Source of the DNA: Pyrocephalus nanus | Lineage: Eukaryota > Chordata > Aves > Passeriformes > Tyrannidae | Reading direction: 5' to 3' | Length of the DNA stretch: 64,000 nt | Assembly: GCA_038380795.1 (NCBI GenBank) | Contig: CM076267.1 | Span: forward strand, 36,642,232 to 36,706,231 | In this document: piece after piece, positions 55,334 through 64,000 of the stretch | Numbering within the stretch: the first letter of the stretch is position 1 | How the letters are laid out: the number at the start of each line of letters is the position of its first letter | The notes under the pieces: model-generated | The model's input: only the letters and a program-made list of their open reading frames with translations | What the model was told of the DNA's origin: nothing | The model's database searches: none | Program-made: the position numbers and the translations under genes

Positions 55334-58300
55334 CTGCAGGAAGAGAACAGTCAGGAAGGGGGTTAATCCCAGTCCAGAGCTTCAGCACCCACAGCAGATG
55401 AGCCTGGACTGATCCCCAGCTCCCAGGGAGGTGTAAGAATGAACCACATGTAAGAATGAATGACAAACAAAGTCAAGGAATTCACTTTTCCTCATCCCCA
55501 CAGGGTTGCAACAGAAAAAACGGGAGGCTCCCTGGAGGAACTCAGAGCCAGCAGTTGGAATGATCCCAGGGCTTCCTGCGGGACCACTGGAATTCTGTGC
55601 TCTGAGAGCACCCTGTACCAGTGGCCCAAAAAACCAGCCAGGTATCAAACTAATAAATGGAATCCCACACTGGTTGGAGTTTGGAAGGGACCTGAAAGCC
55701 CATCCAGTGCCATCCCCTGCCATGGGCAGGGACACCTTCCACCAGCCCAGGTTGCTCCAAGCCCTGTCCAACCTGGCCTTGGACACTCCCAGGGATCCAG
55801 GGGCAGCCACAGCTGCTCTGAAGAGCAGCACAGAACAGTTTTTGTAACAACAAAGAAATGCAAACACTCAGTACCTTTTCTTTTTTTCCAGGGCCAGCTG
55901 CCTTTGCTTCTCTTTCCCAATGTCATCTCTCACGGTGCTGAAGTCCTTGGTGTCATCAAGGAGAAGGTTCTGTCGTGGAGAAGGATTTGACAGCCATGAA
56001 AGTCAGAAGGTCAAACCATTCCCCACCTGTTGCTCTGCTGGCTGCTTTAAACCCCAGCCAGTATGTTCTTTCCTTCTCCTAAACAAGCCTGGTTGCTAAC
56101 TCAGAGCTCAGTACACTGCTGGGCAAGTCTTGTTTTACATCTTTAAGTAGATCTGGTTTTTTTTTGGAATATGTAATGGGTTTATACATCTATAATGAGA
56201 TTTTTAAAAGGGCACTGTCCTTGGATTTTACTCAGAATTAGAAAAATAAAAAAAACCAAACCAAAATACAGGCAATTAAATGAGGGCAAGAAAAAAAGAA
56301 CCAGGAGGAAAAGGAGCAGCAGCAGCAGCACATTCCCCATCCACGTGTCCAAACCCACATCCCAGCACTTCCAGAGATTCTGCAGGAAAACCAGGAAGAC
56401 TAAATCCCAGATGACTTACCTTCACCCCAATGATGTCTCCATCCCTCAGGTGATAAGGTGCTGACTGCAAACTCTCCTGCTTTTTCCTCCTTTTCCTCTT
56501 GGAAATCTGCTGTGTCTAAATAATAAATAAATAAATAAATAAATAAAACCAGGAGATTTTCGGAATTCTCCTGAAATACAATCTCAAAGGAAGTGCAGCA
56601 CAAACCAGCACATTCCTCTCCAACAGCTGTTGGACTGTGTCACTGCAGATCTTACCCAGCTGGATATTGGCAGCCACTCAAATCTCTCAGGGAAGTACTT
56701 GGCTATTTCAATTTTCTCTACAGGGAGACAGTAGTGAGAAGCCACTCTCTGCCTCAGTGCCCAGGCGGTGCATTCCTTGGAGATATCCCACACCAAATCC
56801 CTGCAGTCAGAGTAGTCCCTTTCTCCTGGAATTCCCATCTGGACTCGCAGCAGCAGCTCCTGGGGGCTGGCAGCAGGAGGAGAGAACGGACATTCTGAAA
56901 GCAGGACTCACGAGAATTCCCAGTTTTCACTCCCTCCTGCCTTCCCTCACAAAAAACAAGCTCCAAATCTTCCTGAATCCTCCCATTTCTAATCCTGCCA
57001 GCACTGGAGTTAGAAGCTGCTCAGTGCAGGCTCCTCTTAAAGGCAGAGCTGGAAGAAATAAAGTGTCTTGAGCTCTTACCCCAAATTCTCTTCTTTTTGC
57101 AAAGGTTCCATGCAGATTCCCATACTGGCACCCAGCTTGTAGTCACTGCAAACAAAAGAGATCCTCTGCAGCCAGGCTGGGAGAGCTGGGGCTGGAGAAG
57201 GGAAGGCTCCAGGGAGACCTGAGAGCCCCTTGCAGGGCCTAAAGGGGCTCCAGGAGAGCTGGAGAGGGATTGAGGACAAGGGATGGAGGGACAGGACACA
57301 GGGAATGGCTTCCCACTGCCAGAGGGCAGGGAGAGATGGGAGGAATTGTTCCCTGGGAGGGTAGGGAGGGACTGGGATGGGATTCCCAGAGAAGCTGTGG
57401 CTGCCCCATCCCTGGCAGTGTCCAAGGCCAGGTTGGAGCAACCTGGGCTGGTGGAAGGTGTCCCTGCCCATGGCAGGGGTGGGATGGGATGAGCTGTAAG
57501 GTCCCTCCCAACCCAAACCAGTCTCTCATTCCTGTCATCTATCCTGAATCACTCCTTTAATGGATTTGTGCTCACCTGGAACACCACAGCAAGAGGCCAC
57601 TCAAATGAAAAAGCCAGAAAAGCACAAAAATTACTTTAATTAAAACACCTAAATTAAAGCTTAGCAGAATCCTAGAATCCCAGAATGGTTTGGGGTGGGA
57701 GGGACCTTACAGACCATCTCCTTCCAACCTCCTGCCTTGGGCAGGGACACCTTCCACTGGAACAACCGTGGTCCCAGTTTATCCCAATTTAAAAACACGC
57801 TCAGCAAAACTGAAGCAACCAGAAATGGGCTTTCTGCTGACAGGCACCTGATTTATTTCCCCACCAATCCCTCCCACAGTTGCACATTGCCCAGAATAAC
57901 CTACTTGAGTCTCTGCTTGTTGTTCCTCAGGAGCTTTCCCGGGCGTTTGCTGTCCACTGTCCAGGCCCTGAGGAACGAGGGCAGGGGCACAACCTGCTCC
58001 TGGCAGCACGGCAAGGTCAGGGCCTGAAAGAAAGGAACACCTTGTCAGCAACTTCAGCAGCCATTCTCCTTGGAAAAAAAGAGAAAACCACTGGATTAAC
58101 CCCCAAGGCAACACTCAAAATTGCCTTTACTGCACACCAGCTGTTGCCTGTGGTTATGATCAAAATACTCCCTTTTCAACCTCAAAGGGAGTTGGGCTTC
58201 ACTCCCTCCCAACAATTCTCGGCTCAACTTATATTCCAAGAGTACCACATTTCTTTTTTTTAACCAAAATGTGAACATCTGGGAGGGAATGAGGCTGCTG

Positions 58301-58759
58301 GAATCGTTTCCCAGTCTCTACAAGCTCCTCTAAGCCCTCACCAAAGTGCTCAGACAATTCTCCTGTTCCCAAGCTGCAAACAGGCACTTTTCCATAGCAG
58401 GAGCTTGGCAGAGCCTGAATCCAAAGGCATTCCCAAAGAATAAGTGTTGGGATGGACCAGAATCCAATGAGATATCCTTCCCCGTGCAGTTCAGGACAAC
58501 AAAGAGCCTTCTGGCAGGACCAGCTGATGTATTTTTGTGGGGGTTTTTTGGTTGGGTTTTGTGTTTAGTTTGGTTTTGGGGGTTTGGTGTGTTAAAATTT
58601 TATGTTTCTGGTTAAAAAGAAAAAGCAAAGGCACCTTAGTTTCTAGCCAAAGAAACTAAGCCAGACCTTCCTGACTGACCAACGTGACCTTCTGTGCAGT
58701 CAGAGCAGTTCCTTATCCATCAGCTTCAACACCAAAAAACCAAACCAAAACAAAAATAA

Positions 58760-58790
<31 letters not shown>

Positions 58791-61700
58791 ATAAAAAAAA
58801 AAAAAAGCAGAAAACTAAGAGGAACAAGGTGGGAATGGAAAGTGGCTTTTTTAGGAAGTGCCTATATGTGTGTGCTTTTCATGGGGACACAGTGATGCAG
58901 AGCTCCAGGTGAAGTGCAACGAGGCTTCCACAGGCTGGGAATCCCGAGGGGGAGGATAGGAATGGCAGGAGCCACATGCTCCAAATGCCCCTTGGTACTC
59001 ACCCCTGAGCAGGGCACAAAAGAAATGCCACAACACACTGGAGACAGGGGAGAAGGGAGTGGAAAGGAGGTGTTAGCAGAGCTTGAGTCCCCACAGCGCT
59101 GCCGCTCACCCCCCACGGGAGAACATCTCACCTGCACCTTCAGCTCTTCCAGAGAAGCCTCTCCTGCTATTTCTATCCTGCCAGCATAACAAAGGTCCAT
59201 GGCTGGGTGGGGGGCTTCTGGTGGAGCTTTTGGAAGGGGTGGGGGGGGAAGAAGAAACAAACAGAGGAGTCACCATGACTTTGTTCATAATCCTGAGAGA
59301 CCCCAGTCCCACCACGGGGAGATTCCACTCCCAGAAGGGACCTGCCCTCCAGCCCTTCTGAGTATCATGGAATTCCAGAATGCTTGGGCTTGGAAGGGAT
59401 CTTAAAGATCCAACTCCTTGCCACGTCCTTCCACTAGAATAAGCCCAGTAGATGAAATCCATCCCAATGGTTTCCAAACAAGGAGCGTTCCAACAGATCC
59501 CAGAGGGCCAGCTTTTAAACTAGGAGCAGTTATTCCCATTGATAAATAGGATTAGTTGTTGGTTATGACTCTGAAACATAAATCCTACTGCAAGGAAAAG
59601 GTAAATCTGCCCCCAGCTACTGAAATCATCAGAGGAGAAAGTGGAACTCAAAACAGGTTTGAGAGAGAGGAGAAAAATGCAAAGAAATCTCCAAGGAGAG
59701 GGGTCCTGCCCTCCAAAACAACTCAGCAGCAAAGAAATACTCTTTTCTTGTAGAAAGGAAAATCTGTTTCCTTCCCATTTTCCAATTTAGTGATTCCCAC
59801 TTCATTTCCCTCTCCCTTCTCAACCCTCACTTGGTTTTCCTGCCTAAGCTGGTTTTTGATGGGACCTTTAAAAGAGCAAACCCAGTTAAAATCCTGCATG
59901 TGAGGTCTCTTATACCATGGGAGCTTTACTCATCACTCCTCTTCCAGCTTCCCAAAAAGCCAAACAGCCTGAAGGGAATTAAACGTGCTGTTGGGAGTCT
60001 GGCATTTGAAGCCAAATCACCTCTGGGCTTTGAAATGCTGCCACTTCCTTCAGGGACAGAGTTAAGAGCCCGTGCTTCAAAATTTACCGGGACCTCGAGC
60101 AAATCCACCTGAGGAACATCACAACAGGATTATCCAGCATTTGTGGACTTGTCACAAACTCCATTTGTCTCCTTTCACCATAAACCTGCTGCCACTTGTA
60201 CAGTCCTTGGTGGATTTCAGAAGGATTTAAGGCTTTGCATTAAAACTTTGGGGTGCACTCCAAGCCCCCAGAGCAACCAGAGGCGATTCCTTTCCAAGCC
60301 TGGCCAAGCTCACCTGTGCCAGCAGACACCTGCAAAGCTTCCATCTGGCAGGTTATCCCATTCACTTGGTCTTGAGCATTCTCTCCACGTTTCTTACGGC
60401 TTGAAGGCTTCAGCCACCAGATGGGAATTTTCAGGAAACCCTGGAAAGTGAACAGAGAGCAGCGGGAAGTTTCTGTTTCAGCGCAAAGAGCACCAAATTC
60501 CCCTTTATCACAGGAAGGAGGAAAAAACTCCTTCAAATGGGAGTTTTGGCACAGGTTGCCCAGGGAGTGGTGGAGATACCATCCCTGGAAGTGTTCAGGA
60601 GTGTGGATGTGGCACTTGGGGACATGGTTTAGTGGTGAACACGATAGTACTGGGCTAAAGGTTGAACCTGATGACCTTAAAGGGCTTTTCCAGCCCTAGT
60701 GATGCTACAGTTTTGCAAGGGACACCTCCCACTATCCCAGGTTGCTCCAGCCTGGCCTGGGACACTTCCAGGCCCTGGCACAGGTTGCCCAGAGAAGCTG
60801 TGGCTGCCCCTGGATCCCTGGAAGTGTCCAAGGCCAGGTTGGATGGGACTTGGAGCAACCTGGGCTGGTGGAAGAGTCCCTGCCCATGGCAGGGGTTGGA
60901 ATGAGAAGATCTTTAAGGTCCCTCCCATCCCAAACCACTCTGGGATTCTGGGACTCCAAGTCTCTGTCCACTGACTAAAACCACAGTCCCTCTTGTTTTA
61001 CCTTTTCTGGAAGTTTCCCTTCCGTTACGACCAAAGTGTCTCCCCTGCAAACGTTGAGTTCCTTCAGGGTGGCATTCTGTGGGAAGAGAAAAACCAGGAT
61101 ATTTGTGAATCCCCCAGTTGTTGGATGCAGCTCTGCCCAGGGAAAGTCTCTACAGAACAGGGAGGAAAGAAACTCAAGGCAAAAAGAGGATCCTCTTACT
61201 TCCTGACTTAGTGCTTCCCCTGCTTCATAGCACCAGTCAAGCCTTCTCAAATGCCAGTTATCACCTACCAAAAACCAAAAAATACACATGCAAAACTAAT
61301 TAAACAGTGATGCTGGTTTGGGAAAACATGACACAACGTCCTAAGGGTGAAAAGTTCTTTTTTCTTGGGTGTTTGGTTTGGTTTTTAAAAACAACTCTGA
61401 CTAAATGAAATATGGCCTTCATGCCCTCCCCCAGACCCAAGAAACGCTTTCCTATTTGAAAACACTTCACATAAATGTCTTTTCCTCACCTGCCTAACAA
61501 TTTTCCCCGGTTTAAGAGGAAAGAGAAGGAATTCCAATGTCAATTTACCATTTGAATCTATGACAAGGTCTTTAAAATGAAAATTGCATTATAAAGACAG
61601 TGAGTTTAGAATTCTGTCCTCACAGATCACTGCAACAAATAGACAAGGTTCAGGGTGGCAAGAGCTGTCTAAGAAATATGAAAAATTCCCTCTAAAAGTA

Positions 61701-64000
61701 AATAACAACACAACAAACCTGATAATCCACATTTCTGCAGCATTAAATTGAGACACTGAAAAAAAGAAACACGGGGTGAGATTTGTCTCAATGCCCAGGT
61801 TGGGAAATAAAAGTTTTCAGCACATTTTCAGTCAAAGACTGACTGAGTCCTGGGCAATTCTTTAAACAATATAATTAGATAGACAAGATGTTTGGGTGTT
61901 TTGGTTTTTTTTTGAGCTGTATATTAAACCCTTCAGGGAGATGAGATGGTTTTCAGGCAAGAAATTCCCATCAGCTCAGTCAGCTTTTCCAAGCTGTTTA
62001 AAAAAACCCATCAGTTTGTTCCTTCTTTGAATAAATTTTGAAGAAATTCTTCTTTGAATAAATTGTGGCCCTGAGTTTGCAGATGAACTTTTTAAATATC
62101 TAAACCTTGCAAACTCCACCCTTTCCAGCCACCCTTTGCCACCACTGGAAGCACCAAGAGTTTCCTCTTCCCAACTCCTCTCCCTCCAGTTCTGTGCAAA
62201 GCAAAGGGTGTAGGGAATGTTCTCCAGGAGCAGCAGAGCCAGGAATTCCCAGAGCTGCCTCACCTCTCTGACAGAAGCAGTCTCCTCCACAACTATCTCC
62301 ATCTCAGGGCTCGAGTTCGGGTCGCTCCCAACCATAAAGTACAGGAAGAGCTAAAAATGGGATCAGAATAAATATGGGAATAGCGAGAAATAACCACTCC
62401 CTGCTGCAGGAATGGCATCAAACTGCACTGCAGCACCTCTGGGCTAAAGCAACCCATCCAAGCAGCACAAACAGAGCAGCAAAGACACTGAGTTATCCAT
62501 TAACTCCACAACTCCTCCTCCTGGACAGGGCTTGGAGCAACCTGGGCTAGTGGAAGGTGTCCCTGCCCACGGCATGGGGTGGAATGGGATCAGCTTTAAG
62601 GTCCCTTCCAATCCAATCCATTCTGGGATTCCAGGATGTTTACAGCTTGTAGATTCCAGGAGCAATATTCCCCCCTCCCCATCATCCTTTGCAAAAGCAG
62701 ATGCACCAGAGACCCTTTCCCTCACGGCTCTACCTGAGTGGAAGTTGGAGCTTTCCCACGGCACAACCCCAGCAAGCTTCCCATCTTCAGCTCTGCTTCC
62801 TTGACAGTGTAATCCTCAGGCACTTCAGGGAGGATAAAAACATGGAGAACATCATCAGCCTCTGCTGCCTGGAAACACCAATTCTATCAAGCTGCCCTTG
62901 AGAGCAAGATAAAAACATTCCATGGCCTTTGGAGAGCTTCCCTTCCCCAGCTCTGCCAGCAGATCTCCAGCTCTCCCATGATGACAGCAAGGGGATGGAG
63001 ATCTCCCAGGGCTCCCTGTCTATTGTTGGGACCATTCCCACTGTGAATCCCTTTCTTTGCCCCTCACCACCAGAGCAGCTGGAATTTCCCCTGCTGAAGC
63101 TGCCTCTGACCCTTTCCATGTGCTGCTCTGGGAAGAATCTGCCTCTGCCTTCTCTAAGATCCCACATTAAGGAATTAAAGATGGCAATCAAGATTCCTCC
63201 CTAGCTTCCCCCTCCTTTTCCATCCATCCCAGCTCCCGTTCCCTCTGGGTGCTCTGCTCTGGACAGGTTTTACTTTGCAAAGGCTTCTTTCTCCTGCTGA
63301 GCCCCCAGAACAGGAACAACATTCCAGGTGTTGTGTGACAAGCACTGACTGGAAGGGAATTAATCTCTCCTGGGCTTTTATTAATGCAGGGTATGAATAG
63401 AAGAGCAAAGCCACGGAAAAATGTTTCCCAGGAAGCTTCTCTCCACTGCTCCAACACCACCAAAACCAAAGCTGGGGGTCCCTTTCCTGCCAGCTCTGCC
63501 CCTCAGGAGCACAGTTAAACACTGACAGGTGGAATTAGGGATGGAAAAAAATAAACCCAAGCTGAACATTTGAGTTCAACCTCTACCTCTGTATTGCTGC
63601 TGTTAATGAACCTAAAAACTGGGGGGAAAAAAACCCACCCAGCTGCCTCAGTTAAGTCTGGAAATCAGTGAAGTTCTTCTCCCAGGGAAGGACAAAGGGG
63701 AGCTCTAAATCTCCTCAGTGGTTCCTTACAGAAAAAGGATGGAATAAATCAATTTACCTGGAGACAGAAGTTTCCCATTCCCACTAACAGGTCGAAGACA
63801 GCTCTCATTTGCTGTAACAAAAAGGGCAGGAAAGAGAGATTACTAAATAATTCAAGTAAGAAACTTGGCTCATAATTAAGATTAATTACCAGTAGATTAA
63901 TTACAACAAGTCTCCCACCCATGACATCAAAAGCCCACCTGGAGAAATTCCCAGAAAGTCCCTGAACAATCTTTTATTCTTTTGCTGAAGGATCATTTTT
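55225..64000 (-). CDS. USP40: USP40, C-terminal part (partial; continues beyond the window)
   Basis: Fourteen exons read in one frame: 63758-63811, 62734-62868, 62264-62350, 61719-61755, 61200-61264, 61002-61076, 60314-60440, 59132-59202, 57905-58023, 57080-57145, 56656-56866, 56420-56509, 55875-55969 and 55225-55333; 446 residues of a family protein of about 1235. All phases close. Diagnostic matches to human USP40 include GFLKIPIWW, QRVASHYCLPVEKIEIAKYF (human QRVADFYRLPVEKIEIAKYF), PERFEWLPISSW, DFSTVRDD-GKEKQ and the terminal LSINVGVFR (human LSIHVGSFR). USP40 is a ubiquitin-specific protease; the catalytic domain is N-terminal and not in the window. The part seen is the C-terminal region with ubiquitin-like folds. 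Same strand as TRAF3IP1, with about 1.2 kb between its poly(A) signal and the TRAF3IP1 start codon. Confidence 0.95.
55660..55822 (-). mobile_element. CR1 LINE 3' fragment (USP40 last intron)
   Basis: 'ggaatcccacactggttgga' to 'gggatccaggggcagccaca'. Confidence 0.9.
55875..55969 (-). CDS. USP40: USP40 exon m
   Basis: NLLLDDTKDFSTVRDDIGKE then KQRQLALEKK; human DFSTIRDDTGKEKQKQRAL. Acceptor CGACAG, donor GTACTG, phase 0 in and 2 out. Confidence 0.96.
56420..56509 (-). CDS. USP40: USP40 exon l
   Basis: ISKRKRRKKQESLQSAPYHL then RDGDIIGVK; human ITKRKKKKKQDYLQGAPYYL. Donor GTAAGT. The acceptor is a tandem CAGCAG, so the leading Q is optional (exon from 56506 or 56509). Confidence 0.95.
56518..56549 (+). 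repeat. (AAAT)n microsatellite in USP40
   Basis: About seven 'aaat' units just upstream (transcript sense) of the exon l acceptor, giving a T-rich polypyrimidine context. Confidence 0.9.
56656..56866 (-). CDS. USP40: USP40 exon k
   Basis: 71 codons, PQELLLRVQMGIPGERDYSD through EIAKYFPERFEWLPISSW; among the best conserved parts. Acceptor CTGCCAG, donor GTAAGA, phase 2 in and 0 out. Confidence 0.96.
57080..57145 (-). CDS. USP40: USP40 exon j
   Basis: DYKLGASMGICMEPLQKEEN then L; human YKLG and ICLEPLQKGENLG. Acceptor TTTGCAG, donor GTAAGA, phase 2 on both sides. Confidence 0.95.
57172..57540 (+). mobile_element. CR1 LINE, long copy (USP40)
   Basis: From 'ccaggctgggagagctgggg' to 'aaccagtctctcattcctgt', next to exon j. 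Confidence 0.92.
57668..57768 (-). mobile_element. CR1 LINE 3' fragment (USP40)
   Basis: Antisense; inverted with respect to the copy at 57172 and 127 bp from it. Confidence 0.88.
57905..58023 (-). CDS. USP40: USP40 exon i
   Basis: ALTLPCCQEQVVPLPSFLRA then WTVDSKRPGKLLRNNKQRL; human LRAWTVERKRPGRLLR. Acceptor CTTTCAG, donor GTAGGT, phase 0 in and 2 out. Confidence 0.95.
58748..58806 (+). repeat. A-rich (AAAAT)n tract in USP40 intron
   Basis: Runs of A separated by single T or C. Confidence 0.9.
59132..59202 (-). CDS. USP40: USP40 exon h
   Basis: AMDLCYAGRIEIAGEASLEE then LKVQ, matching human LLYLGDIEISEDATLAELKS; acceptor CACCCAG, donor GTGAGA, phase 1 in and 0 out. Confidence 0.93.
59367..59442 (-). 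mobile_element. CR1 3' fragment (USP40)
   Basis: 'tcatggaattccagaatgct' and 'ttggaagggatcttaaagat'. Confidence 0.85.
60314..60440 (-). CDS. USP40: USP40 exon g
   Basis: Starts GFLKIPIWWLKPSSRKKRGE and ends VSAGT plus one base. Acceptor TTTCCAG, donor GTGAGC. A weaker earlier donor (GTGTCT) would break the phase with the next exon. Confidence 0.93.
60548..60955. mobile_element. Three nested or adjoining CR1 pieces (USP40)
   Basis: 60548-60712 sense, older subfamily ('tttagtggtgaacacgatag'); 60718-60776 antisense piece; 60778-60955 sense 3' end. The last ends 47 bp from the exon f donor. Confidence 0.88.
61002..61076 (-). CDS. USP40: USP40 exon f
   Basis: 25 codons, NATLKELNVCRGDTLVVTEG then KLPEK; acceptor CCCACAG, donor GTAAAA, phase 0. 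Confidence 0.93.
61200..61264 (-). CDS. USP40: USP40 exon e
   Basis: GDNWHLRRLDWCYEAGEALS then QE; acceptor TTGGTAG, donor GTAAGA, phase 1 in and 0 out. Confidence 0.92.
61719..61755 (-). CDS. USP40: USP40 exon d (37 nt)
   Basis: CLNLMLQKCGLS plus one base; acceptor TTTTTTTCAG, donor GTTTGT, phase 0 in and 1 out. Joins to the DNWHLR exon. Confidence 0.9.
62264..62350 (-). CDS. USP40: USP40 exon c
   Basis: 29 codons, LFLYFMVGSDPNSSPEMEIV then VEETASVRE; acceptor TTTTTAG, donor GTGAGG, phase 0. Confidence 0.92.
62522..62642 (+). mobile_element. CR1 LINE 3' fragment (USP40)
   Basis: Sense; 'gggcttggagcaacctgggc' to 'ccattctgggattccagg'. Confidence 0.9.
62734..62868 (-). CDS. USP40: USP40 exon b
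   Basis: 45 codons, AAEADDVLHVFILPEVPEDY then TVKEAELKMGSLLGLCRGKA; acceptor TTTCCAG, donor GTAGAG, phase 0. Confidence 0.9.
63758..63811 (-). CDS. USP40: USP40 exon a (first secure exon in window)
   Basis: 18 codons, QMRAVFDLLVGMGNFCLQ; acceptor GTTACAG, donor GTAAAT, phase 0. Confidence 0.88.
63939..63984 (-). CDS. USP40: Tentative USP40 exon at the window edge
   Basis: 46 nt between CTTCAG and donor GTGGGC; phase 2 in, 0 out, would read KRIKDCSGTFWEFLQ before the next exon. The frame fits, but the polypyrimidine tract is cut off by the window end and I cannot confirm the peptide against a homologue. Confidence 0.4.

Noticed and set aside
60600..60690. tRNA-like text ('ggtttagtggtgaacacgat')
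   Set aside because: The surrounding sequence is an older CR1 3' end; no cloverleaf with consistent stems can be drawn.

Overview
The window is vertebrate nuclear DNA from a bird. It holds three intron-containing genes, all on the minus strand, with canonical GT/AG exon borders whose phases close without error. More than forty pieces carry the 3'-end signature of avian CR1 LINEs (for example the 'ggtgtccctgcccatggca' block followed by 'aaggtcccttccaaccca'). The very high density of short, 5'-truncated CR1 pieces suggests a songbird or other neoavian, but that is inference; the species cannot be read from the sequence.

Layout from low to high coordinates: 1-12976 is the 3' flank of ASB1 and may include its 3' UTR; I see no other gene there. 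12977-18718 is ASB1, five coding exons, with a CpG-rich 5' end. About 19.2-29.3 kb is intergenic, with CR1 pieces, microsatellites, a 0.9 kb A-rich tandem array and a G/T-rich array. 29322-52140 is TRAF3IP1 (IFT54), fifteen coding exons over 23 kb, with a CpG-rich promoter carrying a 23-bp tandem repeat. 53.3-64.0 kb is the 3' part of USP40: 3' UTR plus the last 14 coding exons and one tentative further exon; its N-terminal protease part lies beyond the window.

The products have unrelated jobs: ASB1 is a CUL5 ubiquitin-ligase adaptor, TRAF3IP1 an intraflagellar-transport subunit, USP40 a deubiquitinase. In human, TRAF3IP1 and ASB1 are neighbours on 2q37.3, but USP40 lies several megabases away at 2q37.1 and PER2 sits beside TRAF3IP1, so the USP40-TRAF3IP1 junction is a different arrangement.

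The most striking observation is in ASB1. Two separate splice junctions have each been amplified into a minisatellite. The 3' end of exon 3 with its donor is repeated in perfect in-frame 45-bp steps (five equally spaced donors, reading frame open throughout). The intron 4 acceptor is repeated with a 35-36 bp period (five acceptors filling a 243-bp intron); only the last acceptor preserves the SOCS box. TRAF3IP1 introns carry a nearly identical inverted repeat pair of about 266 bp, a perfect 42-bp foldback and related modules of an unidentified repeat family.
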